NCBI GenBank assembly: GCA_023388635.1
Contig: JAEWFW010000007.1
Coordinates: 1 to 54,297, forward strand
Direction: 5' to 3'
Source of the DNA: Bacillota bacterium
GTDB lineage: Bacteria > Bacillota > Bacilli > Desulfuribacillales > Desulfuribacillaceae
Length of the DNA: 54,297 nucleotides
This document shows positions 7,127 through 15,518 of this stretch, piece by piece. The position numbers and the translations under genes are program-made. Below the pieces are notes generated by a model. It made no database searches and was not told the origin of the DNA. It worked only from the letters and a program-made list of their open reading frames with translations. The number at the start of each line of letters is the position of its first letter. Position 1 is the stretch's first letter.

Positions 7127-7816
7127 CTAGGAAAGTTGAGTTAATAACAATTCGATCTCCTTTAAATCAAATATCTCGTAATCTGGTAGAACATTTGAAT
7201 TGTTAGATGACCGTGTTGGATTAAACCATATTGTTTTGATTCCCGCATTTTTGCCACCCTGTATATCCGACGAAATGCTGTCACCGATTATTATGGTAGC
7301 TTGCTTCTGGAAATTCGGAATTTGAGCAAAGCAATGATGAAAAAAATCACTGCTTGGTTTATTAAATCCAATATCTTCGGAGATAAAAATGCCCTCGAAA
7401 TAGTTTTCAAGATTAGCACTTTTGATGCGGCTTCTCTGGACACTTGCAGTTCCATTCGTAACTATATAGAGCCGATAATCAGGAGAAAGAGCGTGTAATA
7501 ATTCTTCTGCCCCTCCCATAAAATAATGACCACGCCCAAGTAAGGACTCGTAAATTTTTGCTGCCTTATCTGCTGAACGCTCCACACCGAACTCATCGAA
7601 CAAAATTTGATAGCGTCTTGTTTTAACCTCACTTCGGCTTAGCTTTCCCTGCTCTAATAGTTTCCATTGTTCCAGATTTAATTCACTATACCGGTTTAAG
7701 ATTGCTTCGTTCGGATGTATCCCCAGTTGAATCAATGTTTCTGTCAGCGCAATTTTCTCCACCTTATTAAAATCTAGCAATGTATTATCTAAATCAAATA
7801 AAATTGTATTAACCAT
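7127..7816 (-). CDS. YjjG-family noncanonical pyrimidine nucleotidase (HAD superfamily)
   Basis: This 229-residue HAD hydrolase begins MVNTILFDLDNTLLDFNK, where the DLDNT box supplies the nucleophile and acid/base aspartates. YIVTNGTASVQ is motif II, FISEDIGFNKPSSDFF carries the motif III lysine, and IIGDSISSDIQGGKNAGIKT is motif IV. The arrangement fits the YjjG/YfnB group, which hydrolyses (d)UMP/(d)TMP and noncanonical pyrimidine nucleotides. ATG 7816 is used because residues match the family start there, although GGTGG sits about 12 bases upstream. Its 3' end is duplicated at 5292-5404. Confidence 0.88.
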   Translation of the reverse strand: MVNTILFDLDNTLLDFNKVEKIALTETLIQLGIHPNEAILNRYSELNLEQWKLLEQGKLSRSEVKTRRYQILFDEFGVERSADKAAKIYESLLGRGHYFMGGAEELLHALSPDYRLYIVTNGTASVQRSRIKSANLENYFEGIFISEDIGFNKPSSDFFHHCFAQIPNFQKQATIIIGDSISSDIQGGKNAGIKTIWFNPTRSSNNSNVLPDYEIFDLKEIELLLTQLS

Positions 7817-7870
7817 TCCGTTTTTTAATCCCACCTTTGTTTTGAATGACGGCTGCCTTAATATTTTCTG

Positions 7871-8143
7871 TTATCTCCATTCGATCTCAGCATTTTTTCT
7901 AGGAACCGTGCGCATATATTTAACATCAGGATATCCCATTGCAAGACAGGTTACCACCTTTTCTTTTTTCGTAAGACCAAGCTCTTTTTTGATCCTTTTG
8001 CTCCGTTTTACTGCCACAGCGAAAAAGCCCACATACAGCGTGCCAAGCCCCATAGCCTCAGCCATCAATTCCATACTCATTGATGCAAGCGAGGCATCTA
8101 CATCGTCATCTGAATTTCTCAGCCAGCATTGTGGCTTTCCCAT
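7871..8143 (-). pseudogene. Nitroreductase-family protein, C-terminal fragment
   Basis: The 90 codons contain DASLASMSMELMAEAMGLGT, YVGFF and VVTCLAMGYPDVKYMRTVPR, which is the C-terminal half of nitroreductase-like flavoproteins (intact members have about 170 to 270 residues). The N-terminal half with the FMN phosphate-binding arginines is absent and nothing upstream of 8143 restores it. No convincing ribosome site precedes the first ATG. I read it as a truncated gene left after a deletion ending near 8143. Confidence 0.75.
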
Positions 8144-8230
8144 TTATTTTTTGCTGAAAAAAGGAGTGAAAACAAAATCCCAGACCACGCATATAATGCT
8201 AATAAAGAAAATTTCTGAAAGGAGAACATT

Positions 8231-8719
8231 ATGCATTATTTAAATAATACTGGTCGAATTTCTAACCACATTCCCTGTTACGCAAATAGTCCACGCGTCA
8301 CTTGTCCGTCAAGTGACTACGGTCCAAATCCCTTCGTATTCAATATTTCGCAAGCAGTAAAGCAAAATCAAATGTTTCGTACCGTCTTGTGGACTGGTTG
8401 TTATATGCAATTAACGTTAATGAGCATCCCTGTTTGTGGTGAAATTGGATTAGAGATTCATCCGTACCTTGACCAATTTATCCGCATTGAAGCAGGTCGA
8501 GGACGAGTAGAAATGGGGGAACATCAACATAATCTGCACTTTCAAAAAAATTTATGTGAAGATTATGCCTTTATAATTCCAGCTGGTACATGGCATAATC
8601 TAATTAATACAGGAAACGAACCGTTAAAATTATATTCAATCTACGCCCCGCCCCAACACCCTAGGGGAGCTGTGCATCGAACAAAAGCAGATGCCGATGA
8701 GCAGGAACGTAACCATTAA
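8231..8719 (+). CDS. Cupin-domain protein
   Basis: This 162-residue protein has one cupin barrel. The first metal-binding box is IGLEIHPYLDQFIRIEAGRG with His and Glu/Asp ligands, and the second is FIIPAGTWHNLINTGNEPLK with the conserved PxGxxH. The end (YAPPQHPRGAVHRTKADADE) is characteristic of a Bacillota group of small cupins annotated as mannose-6-phosphate-isomerase-like. The enzymatic role is unknown. ATG 8231 follows AAAGGAG by six bases. A hairpin at 8774 ends the transcript. Confidence 0.85.
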   Translation: MHYLNNTGRISNHIPCYANSPRVTCPSSDYGPNPFVFNISQAVKQNQMFRTVLWTGCYMQLTLMSIPVCGEIGLEIHPYLDQFIRIEAGRGRVEMGEHQHNLHFQKNLCEDYAFIIPAGTWHNLINTGNEPLKLYSIYAPPQHPRGAVHRTKADADEQERNH

Positions 8720-8773
8720 AAAATGCACACCATTGAGACCTCCAGGAGCAATTACGCCGTTGTCAAAACAAAG

Positions 8774-8796
8774 AAGCCGTCAATCGAATGACGGCT
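8774..8796. terminator. Bidirectional terminator
   Basis: AGCCGTCAATCGAATGACGGCT is a long palindrome between the convergent cupin and ABC genes. The plus side continues CGCTTTATTT and the minus side TCTTTGTTTTG. Confidence 0.8.
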
Positions 8797-8809
8797 CGCT
8801 TTATTTCCC

Positions 8810-10528
8810 CTAATATTTAAATCCTTCTGCCAGTTTTGCTTTTTCTACGAGATTTCTGTAGGTTTTGGATATACTAGTCAGTTCCTCATGTTTTCCAGCG
8901 GCTTCAACGTTTCCTTTGTCAATCACGACGATCTTATCGACATTTTCGACAGATTTCAGTCGATGGGAGATAATGATGACTGTTTTGTTTTTAATCAATT
9001 CGTTGAGGCTCTCTTGTATTTTTTTCTCATTCTCCACATCCAAGGATGCTGCGATTTCATCTAAAATGATAATCGGCGCGTTTTTCAAAAAGGCTCTAGC
9101 AATAGAAAGTCTTTGTCTTTCACCGCCAGATAGGGTTGCCCCATTTTCACCGATGACAGTATTGTATCCATCCGGCAGGTTATGAATGAACTCTTCGCAA
9201 TTTGCCAGACGCGCAGCCTGTTTTACTTCGTCATCTGTAGCTGCTTGATTGCCAATCCTGATATTTTCCATGATGGATGAATTGAACAGCATTACATCTT
9301 GAAAGACGATTGAGGTCTTTTCAAATAATGATTTTGTTGAAATATCCTTGATGTCCATGCCACCAACCTTGATGCTCCCATTATTATAATCATAGAGTCT
9401 TGAAATTAAACGAAGAATACTTGTTTTCCCGCAGCCTGACATACCTACCAGTGCTGTTACTTGATTTTGTTTGGCGGTAAAGCTAATATCTTTGAGAATT
9501 GCAGTATCATCATTGTAGGCAAAGGACACATTTTTCAATTCAATATCATAATTGGAAATTTCCTTGTCTTCTCCTTTTTGAATCTTCGTGTTTCGCATTT
9601 CCTTGATACGATTAATCATCGCATCAATATAGTACAGTTCCGCCATATTCTGCGTAACACCGTCGACTGCTTCTTTGATTTTGATAGAGACCAAAATATA
9701 TCCAATGAGGTACAGAATATTAATTTCACCTTTTAAAAACAATCCTGTCCCTACCAAGATCACGATAGCAAAGGCAACCTGAACAACAACCCCTGACAAG
9801 AGAAGTGGTACAGCCGCTGTCAGCTCCGTTTTTAGGTGAATTTTTTCTCCTTCATCCATTTTTCGATATAGACTTTCCTTGGTGCTTTTTATCAAGTTGA
9901 AGCTCTTGATCTCCTGTTGTAATTCTATCGATTCTTGAAAGCTGTCGGAGTTCTCTCGGAGCTTGGTGTAATATTTAATATTTTCTCGGAGCTGGATTTT
10001 CTTCGACCAAACCACAAGCAAGAACCCGGCAACGATCGGTAGAACGACTGCCAATCCCAATTTGACATTGCCTATGAGCAAAAGGATTGACACGAGTGGC
10101 AAGAACATAAAGAACCCAATTGTTTTTGCCATGGAATGACTGATAGCATGTTCAATCGCTGCAACATCCGCCATAATTGTCTGGGATAAATCTGTCAGAT
10201 TATGTTTCGAAAAATACGAAAGTGGCAGTTTGCTCAGCGTATCTGCAATGTCGATTCTCAGATTCGCACTTTCTTCGTAGGTTGCATTATAGAGCGTATC
10301 GTATTCGATGTTCAAAAGAACATACATAACGCCGAGTACCAAAACAGAGAAAACAATATAAAAAATATTGCTTCGTGTATTTCCCAAAACAAGCGTATCA
10401 AAGAACAGCATGACTAATATCGCCGGCACCATGTTGATGATATTGACTGAAAGAGAAGCAAAGCTCGCTTTTACCAAATCACCGGCACCTTTATCTGTAA
10501 GCGCAAAGTATTGCTTAAATAGATTCTT
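8810..10528 (-). CDS. ABC transporter, fused permease/ATPase, second subunit of a heterodimer
   Basis: This 572-residue type IV ABC half-transporter has six membrane segments over about residues 1-310. The nucleotide-binding domain has Walker A LVGMSGCGKTSILRL, signature LSGGERQRLSIARAF, Walker B IIILDEIAASLD and the switch ISHR. The ATG at 10528 (GGAGGGTGCGCT before it) overlaps the end of the upstream subunit by 14 bases, so the two are translationally coupled and probably form a heterodimer. Such pairs beside AraC regulators in Clostridia resemble IrtAB/YbtPQ siderophore systems or multidrug exporters. The substrate is not readable from sequence. Confidence 0.9.
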   Translation of the reverse strand, partial: KNLFKQYFALTDKGAGDLVKASFASLSVNIINMVPAILVMLFFDTLVLGNTRSNIFYIVFSVLVLGVMYVLLNIEYDTLYNATYEESANLRIDIADTLSKLPLSYFSKHNLTDLSQTIMADVAAIEHAISHSMAKTIGFFMFLPLVSILLLIGNVKLGLAVVLPIVAGFLLVVWSKKIQLRENIKYYTKLRENSDSFQESIELQQEIKSFNLIKSTKESLYRKMDEGEKIHLKTELTAAVPLLLSGVVVQVAFAIVILVGTGLFLKGEINILYLIGYILVSIKIKEAVDGVTQNMAELYYIDAMINRIKEMRNTKIQKGEDKEISNYDIELKNVSFAYNDDTAILKDISFTAKQNQVTALVGMSGCGKTSILRLISRLYDYNNGSIKVGGMDIKDISTKSLFEKTSIVFQDVMLFNSSIMENIRIGNQAATDDEVKQAARLANCEEFIHNLPDGYNTVIGENGATLSGGERQRLSIARAFLKNAPIIILDEIAASLDVENEKKIQESLNELIKNKTVIIISHRLKSVENVDKIVVIDKGNVEAAGKHEELTSISKTYRNLVEKAKLAEGFKY

Positions 10529-12275
10529 CATAGCGCACCCTCCAATCATTCGCTTGCGCATAGAGATCTTGGAAATATTTATATTTGCTGTGCTCTTTTT
10601 GCATTAATGCTGCATCGTTCTCTCGCTCTATGATTTTGCCTTTCTCCATAACCAATATCTCATCAACCGCCCTGATACTGCTGAGTCTATGAGCAATCAT
10701 AATGACCGTTTTCCCCTTAATCAGATTCTTGAACGCTTTTTGCAATTCATGTTCATTTTCAGGGTCAACTGCCGCACTCGCCTCATCCATAATAATGATA
10801 TTGGCATTCTTTAAAATAGCTCTTGCAATGGCGATTCGCTGTTTTTCCCCGCCTGATAAAAATACTCCTTTGGCTCCGATTTCTGTGTGCTCCTTCGCAG
10901 GAAATTTTTGAATCAATTGATCGCAGCCTGCAAGACGAAGTGCTTCCATTACTTGTTCTCTCGTTGCACTTGGGTTTGCGATTTGAACATTATCAAATAT
11001 GCTCATTTTAAAGAGCTTGCTATCTTGAAACACAAAAGCGATATTTTTTATAATCGCTTCTTCGCTATAATCCGAAAGTCTTTTACCGCCGATTCTTATT
11101 TCTCCATCGTTGATCGGATAGAATCCCGATATTAATTTGGCGATGGTTGACTTACCGCTTCCTGAAGCTCCTACCAGAGCGTAGCTTTTATTCGCTTCCA
11201 GCTTAAAGCTCAAATCGTCCAGAATCATTTCCTCTCCATATCCAAAACGTACATGGTCAAATTCTATATCATAATTTTCAAATGCTTCTACGGTTCCAAA
11301 TTCTAATCGATCCCGCTGCATATCTGCAAAGATTTTCTCTAATTTCTCCACAGCCGAAGTTCCCAAAAAAGCATACATAGAAACATACATAATTTTCATA
11401 AAACCGCTAAATAACACCCCACTAAGGAATAAAAACATAATCAGCTCTACGGCAAGTGTTTTGCCGTCTGCGTGAATGTCCAAAAACAACACTGCAAGCG
11501 GCACGACAATAGCGACTGCACCTAAAAAAATCGTTTGAAATCTCACGTACGGTTTTTTGCTCCCCATCGAATGGTCGAGAGCGCATTTAGAGTAATCGAT
11601 AATTGCTTTATGCAGAGCTTTAAACGAATGAACATTCGCTCCAAAAATCTTTACCACTTGCATACCACGTATATACTCAACAGTCTCGCTGTTCATCTTT
11701 TCCAAAGCCAATTGATACTTTTCCATGAAGGTGGTGTCCCCTGACATCAACATCACTTGCCCTGCACCGATAATCGTAAACAAAACGAGTGCGATTCCGA
11801 TTTTGATATCCACCATAAAGCCAACAACAATAACCAATAACGGCGTCAGCACCGCGCCTGCATTATCTGGTATCAGATGGGCAACAATGCTATGGGTCTG
11901 CGCTGCATTATCATCAATCAGCTGTCTTGTTCTTCCCGATGCGTTGGCATCAAAAAATTTAAAGCTGGCGTTCATCAACCCATCAATACCTTTTTTCCGA
12001 AGGTTGGTTTCTAACCTAAACCCGAGCACATGTGTCAACAACACCGCTGCCATATAAATTAAAGCACCTCCCACTAAGAGACCTACAATCAGCATCGCAT
12101 AACGGAAGGCACCTCCCGCTTCATTCATAACTACGAGGTCTTGTAAAAACGCATACATAAAATAATACGCGGACACTGTTACCACTGTAGAAATGACGGT
12201 AAGCGCAATTGCCAAGTATGCCAGCCACTTTTCTTTAGGTACGTAATACAGCAACTTTTGATAAACTTTGAACAT
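10515..12275 (-). CDS. ABC transporter, fused permease/ATPase, first subunit of a heterodimer
   Basis: This 586-residue ABC half-transporter starts MFKVYQKLLYYVPKEKWLAY, with six membrane segments and then the ATPase: Walker A LVGASGSGKSTIAKL, signature LSGGEKQRIAIARA, Walker B IIIMDEASAAVD and the switch AHR. It is the first gene of a two-gene operon, divergent from the AraC regulator at 12486. AAGGAGGGG lies six bases before ATG 12275. The intracellular loops and the AraC neighbour resemble the IrtA/YbtP side of siderophore-related transporters, but a drug-export role is equally possible. Confidence 0.9.
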   Translation of the reverse strand: MFKVYQKLLYYVPKEKWLAYLAIALTVISTVVTVSAYYFMYAFLQDLVVMNEAGGAFRYAMLIVGLLVGGALIYMAAVLLTHVLGFRLETNLRKKGIDGLMNASFKFFDANASGRTRQLIDDNAAQTHSIVAHLIPDNAGAVLTPLLVIVVGFMVDIKIGIALVLFTIIGAGQVMLMSGDTTFMEKYQLALEKMNSETVEYIRGMQVVKIFGANVHSFKALHKAIIDYSKCALDHSMGSKKPYVRFQTIFLGAVAIVVPLAVLFLDIHADGKTLAVELIMFLFLSGVLFSGFMKIMYVSMYAFLGTSAVEKLEKIFADMQRDRLEFGTVEAFENYDIEFDHVRFGYGEEMILDDLSFKLEANKSYALVGASGSGKSTIAKLISGFYPINDGEIRIGGKRLSDYSEEAIIKNIAFVFQDSKLFKMSIFDNVQIANPSATREQVMEALRLAGCDQLIQKFPAKEHTEIGAKGVFLSGGEKQRIAIARAILKNANIIIMDEASAAVDPENEHELQKAFKNLIKGKTVIMIAHRLSSIRAVDEILVMEKGKIIERENDAALMQKEHSKYKYFQDLYAQANDWRVRYEESI

Positions 12276-12392
12276 ACAACCCCTCCTTCGTTTTATCCCA
12301 TTTAGACATGATATTTGTTCCTGTTTTTACGAATATAAATGTCACAAATTCTATGACTATCCATATTCCCTTAGTAATATTAAATTAAATGT

Positions 12393-12423
12393 ATTGTATC
12401 ATTCAACCAAAATGCGATACAAT
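12393..12423. promoter_or_regulatory. Inverted repeat, candidate operator of the AraC/ABC divergon
   Basis: ATTGTATC (12393-12400) and GATACAAT (12416-12423) are perfect inverted arms spaced 15 bases apart in the 210-base divergent gap. The geometry suits a dimeric regulator. Assignment to the AraC protein is an inference. Confidence 0.5.
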
Positions 12424-12485
12424 AGGATAAAGTTAAATATGTCTAATCACATTATTGTCTAATCGAGATATTAGGAGGTTTGCCC

Positions 12486-13502
12486 GTGGAGACATTTGAA
12501 AAACTTTTAGGTGGCTTAGGTTGGAAATCTTGCCTGAATTGTAATAAATACTGTCCAGTTGGGAAGACATCTTACGTAGACACTGAAGACCTTAAGGGGT
12601 TCTATTGGTATTATGAGACCGACCAATTTATCATTGACATTCATGATTTCTTTATAAAAAAAGAACGGATCTCCAATTTCTCCCCTGAGCTGAGTTCCTA
12701 TCTTTCTTTCAGCTCCTCCTATATTAAATCAGCGAACGGGGAGTCCTTTAATCCGTATCAGACACTTACAGCCAATACGATGTTTATTACGAGTACGGAG
12801 AATACGAACTTTCGATTTCTTTTGCACGCAAATTTCCCCTATTTAAGCGTCGGTGTTAATTTCAAAGAAAAAATGATTAAAGAATATATTTCGGATCATA
12901 TCGATAAAGATCTGATTATTTCAGATGTATTTTTTGATACCAGAGAGCTAATAACGAAGCCTATGGGGAAGCTGGCAAACTCTATTTTAAATTGCCATAT
13001 GAGTTCTCCGGCTGCGGAGATATTTTTAGAAGCGAAAGCGAAGGAATGGCTCAGCATTACCTTGGATGCTTATTTGAATAAAGCAAAAACAAAACAAATA
13101 TCCAGATCGGACGAAATAGCCATTGAGAATGTAGCGAGCTATATTAACGACCATTATGCCTTGGATATTTCTCAAGAAATCCTAGAAAAAATTGCGATGA
13201 TGAGCGGTACAAAGTTGAAAAACATATTTAAGCAGAAATACCAAATGAGCATTACGGAATATTCCCAAAGAAAAAGAATGAACATCGCCGAAACCCTATT
13301 ATCGACAACAGAGCTTGAAATAAAGGATGTGGCAAAATCTGTCGGCTACAGCTCCCATAGCCGCTTCACCACACTATTTAAGAAATACAAAGGAATCTAT
13401 CCCCGTGAAGTGAAAAAGTTCTATGCTTCAGATGATGTATCGAAGTGCGTTGACTGCGAGGCGATGTCCTTGATGCCAGGGTACATTTCTGAAAATTTTT
13501 AA
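12486..13502 (+). CDS. AraC-family transcriptional regulator with Cys motifs at both ends
   Basis: This 338-residue protein has a sensor region at about 1-215 and a C-terminal double HTH (about 220-315), recognised by ISQEILEKIAMMSGTKLKNI and IKDVAKSVGYSSHSRFTTLF followed by KYKGIYPREVKKFY. The N-terminus carries CLNCNKYCPVG (Cys spaced CxxCxxxC) and the C-terminus CVDCEAM. These could bind a metal or sense redox, which would suit control of a siderophore-type ABC pair. GTG 12486 is chosen because AGGAGG lies seven bases upstream. TTG 12480 would overlap that site. It is divergent from the ABC operon and probably controls it. Confidence 0.88.
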   Translation: METFEKLLGGLGWKSCLNCNKYCPVGKTSYVDTEDLKGFYWYYETDQFIIDIHDFFIKKERISNFSPELSSYLSFSSSYIKSANGESFNPYQTLTANTMFITSTENTNFRFLLHANFPYLSVGVNFKEKMIKEYISDHIDKDLIISDVFFDTRELITKPMGKLANSILNCHMSSPAAEIFLEAKAKEWLSITLDAYLNKAKTKQISRSDEIAIENVASYINDHYALDISQEILEKIAMMSGTKLKNIFKQKYQMSITEYSQRKRMNIAETLLSTTELEIKDVAKSVGYSSHSRFTTLFKKYKGIYPREVKKFYASDDVSKCVDCEAMSLMPGYISENF

Positions 13503-13574
13503 TATGAATGATTGAATTTAGTCATAAAAAATGTTACGCTACCAACGGTAAACAAAAAAATATCATAACTAGTT

Positions 13575-13580
13575 TATAAT
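13575..13580 (+). promoter_or_regulatory. Probable -10 box of the ABC-F gene
   Basis: TATAAT lies about 87 bases before the ABC-F start. No good -35 is visible upstream. It would give a leader of about 80 bases containing the hairpin at 13618. Confidence 0.4.
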
Positions 13581-13613
13581 GAATTTCAAAATTACAATTG
13601 GGAAGATTATATA

Positions 13614-13642
13614 TTGAAGAGCTTATTTTTATAAGCTCTTTT
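13614..13642 (+). promoter_or_regulatory. Leader mini-ORF and terminator-like hairpin (possible attenuator)
   Basis: AGAGCTTAT pairs perfectly with ATAAGCTCT around a TTTT loop, followed by TTTT. The structure lies inside the leader of the ABC-F gene, about 25 bases before its start. A six-codon frame (TTG 13614, MKSLFL, stop at 13632-13634) runs into the hairpin. Its GGAAG is weak. Ribosome-stalling attenuators of this kind control several ABC-F resistance genes, so this is a plausible but untested equivalent. Confidence 0.45.
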
Positions 13643-13666
13643 AAGATGATAAAGAAAGGTAATAAT

Positions 13667-15406
13667 ATGATAAAAGTTGAAAACTTATCCTACTCATTTC
13701 CACAAAAAAATCTATATAATAAGATTTCATTTACATTAGATGATGGTCAACATTGCGCTTTTATAGGCACAAGTGGAAGTGGAAAAAGCACACTGATAAA
13801 TATAATTATGGATCCTGAGGAATATATGTTTGATGGTAAGTTAGAGATAGACCCAAATTGTAGAATTGGGTATGTAAGTCAATTCTCACAGCTAGACAAG
13901 CCAAAAGAGACTACTGTTTTCGAATATATAGGCGAAGAATTTATTAAGCTACAAAATGAAATAACATCTATTTGCGCTGAGATGGAAACATCTTCGGATA
14001 TAGATACTTTGCTAGAAAAGTACCAACAAGCTCAAGACGCGTTTGATGCAATCAATGGCAATGAATTTGAAAGCAACATTAACAAAAAACTTAATCTTGC
14101 AGACTTAAGTAATCATAAAAATTTAATGATATCTGAGCTTAGTGGCGGCGAATTTAAACTTGTTCAAGTTATTAAGGAAATGCTTAATCATCCTGACTTA
14201 ATAATTATGGATGAACCAGATGTGTTTTTAGACTTTGAAAATATTAATTCGCTTAAAAACCTAATTAATTCTCACAAAGAAACAATATTAGTTATTACGC
14301 ACAACAGATATCTATTGAATCATTGTTTTAATAAAATTTTACACCTTGAAAACATGGAACTCCAGGAATTCGATGGAACATATATTGATTATAACTTCTC
14401 ATTACTGCTAACTAAAATTGAGTTGCAAGAGCTTGCTGCTGCTGATGATGAAAAAATCAAGCGAAACGAGATTTTAATCGACAAATTAAGATTTATTGCA
14501 ACTGAACTTTCTGAAGCATCTAAAGGAAGAGCCTTGAAAGCTAGAGTAAAATTTCAAGAAAGACTGATGGAACGTAGGATTAAAACTCCATTCGTAGATA
14601 TTAAACAGCCAGATATCAGTTTCGCTACTGATGATAAAATCGAAGAAGCCATTGCTTTAAAAGTTACTGATTATCGTGTTGCCTTTGATGAAATACTTTT
14701 AGAAAATGTTAATTTTGAGATTAAATCTACTGATAAAGTAGCTCTTATTGGTCCAAACGGTACAGGAAAAACAACTTTATTGAAAGACATCTATAAAAAT
14801 GATCATGCTTCCATTAAAATAAATGGTGATGTTAAAGTTGCTTATTTATCTCAAAATCAAGGAGAAATACTAAACGAAAGCAATACAATACTTGAAGAGT
14901 TTGCAGATGTTGGATTTGAGACTTATGAAGAAATTAAATCATATCTTTCAAATTATTGTTTTAACGACAACCTAATTAATCAAAAGATAGCATCTTTATC
15001 TGGTGGAGAAAAAAACATACTGCAATTGGCTAAAGTTGCAGCTATTAAAGCGAGCATGTTGCTTCTCGATGAACCTACAAGTCATTTAGATACCTATTCA
15101 CAAATAGCACTTGAGAAGGCTATAGAAAACTATAATGGTGCAATTCTAATGATTTCTCATGATTATAACTTTATAATAAACTGTATGGATTATATTCTAA
15201 TCATTGAAGATAAGACAATTAGAAAAATGAGTATGCGAAAATTCAGACAGATGATGTATGCCAAACATTTTGATAAAGACTATTTAGAAATTGAACAAAA
15301 GAAAAAATCCGTGGAAACAGAAATAGCATTAGCTTTAAAAAACACTGACTTTGAGCTTGCAAAAATTTTATCTAGAAAATTAGAAGAGCTAATTAAATTA
15401 CTTTAA
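13667..15406 (+). CDS. ABC-F family ATPase (ribosomal protection type candidate)
   Basis: This 579-residue soluble protein has two ABC domains and no membrane segments. Domain 1 has Walker A IGTSGSGKSTL, LSGGEFKLVQV and the divergent Walker B IIMDEPDVFLDF. The inter-domain linker at about 260-330 is charged and helical, as in the P-site tRNA interaction motif. Domain 2 has GPNGTGKTTLL, LSGGEKNILQLA and LLLDEPTSHLD. A helical tail of about 50 residues follows. ABC-F proteins act on the ribosome, and those with long linkers and leader attenuators often give resistance to macrolides, lincosamides or pleuromutilins. ATG 13667 follows AAAGG. Resistance is inferred, not shown. Confidence 0.88.
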   Translation: MIKVENLSYSFPQKNLYNKISFTLDDGQHCAFIGTSGSGKSTLINIIMDPEEYMFDGKLEIDPNCRIGYVSQFSQLDKPKETTVFEYIGEEFIKLQNEITSICAEMETSSDIDTLLEKYQQAQDAFDAINGNEFESNINKKLNLADLSNHKNLMISELSGGEFKLVQVIKEMLNHPDLIIMDEPDVFLDFENINSLKNLINSHKETILVITHNRYLLNHCFNKILHLENMELQEFDGTYIDYNFSLLLTKIELQELAAADDEKIKRNEILIDKLRFIATELSEASKGRALKARVKFQERLMERRIKTPFVDIKQPDISFATDDKIEEAIALKVTDYRVAFDEILLENVNFEIKSTDKVALIGPNGTGKTTLLKDIYKNDHASIKINGDVKVAYLSQNQGEILNESNTILEEFADVGFETYEEIKSYLSNYCFNDNLINQKIASLSGGEKNILQLAKVAAIKASMLLLDEPTSHLDTYSQIALEKAIENYNGAILMISHDYNFIINCMDYILIIEDKTIRKMSMRKFRQMMYAKHFDKDYLEIEQKKKSVETEIALALKNTDFELAKILSRKLEELIKLL

Positions 15407-15421
15407 ATCTTTATACATCAT

Positions 15422-15451
15422 GAGCAGTGGTAACTCCTCCTGCTCTTTTTT
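15422..15451 (+). terminator. Rho-independent terminator of the ABC-F gene
   Basis: GAGCAG (15422-15427) pairs with CTGCTC (15440-15445) and is followed by six T residues. Confidence 0.85.
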
Positions 15452-15477
15452 ATATTTATCATTTGCTCCATAACAAA

Positions 15478-15507
15478 AAATCCCTCGAATTTTCATTCTA
15501 AGGATTT
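15478..15507 (-). terminator. Terminator of the U32 peptidase gene
   Basis: On the minus strand AAATCC and GGGATT are separated by a 17-base loop and followed by TTTTTTG. It lies just downstream of the stop at 15519. Confidence 0.65.
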
Positions 15508-15518
15508 AATATATTTCC

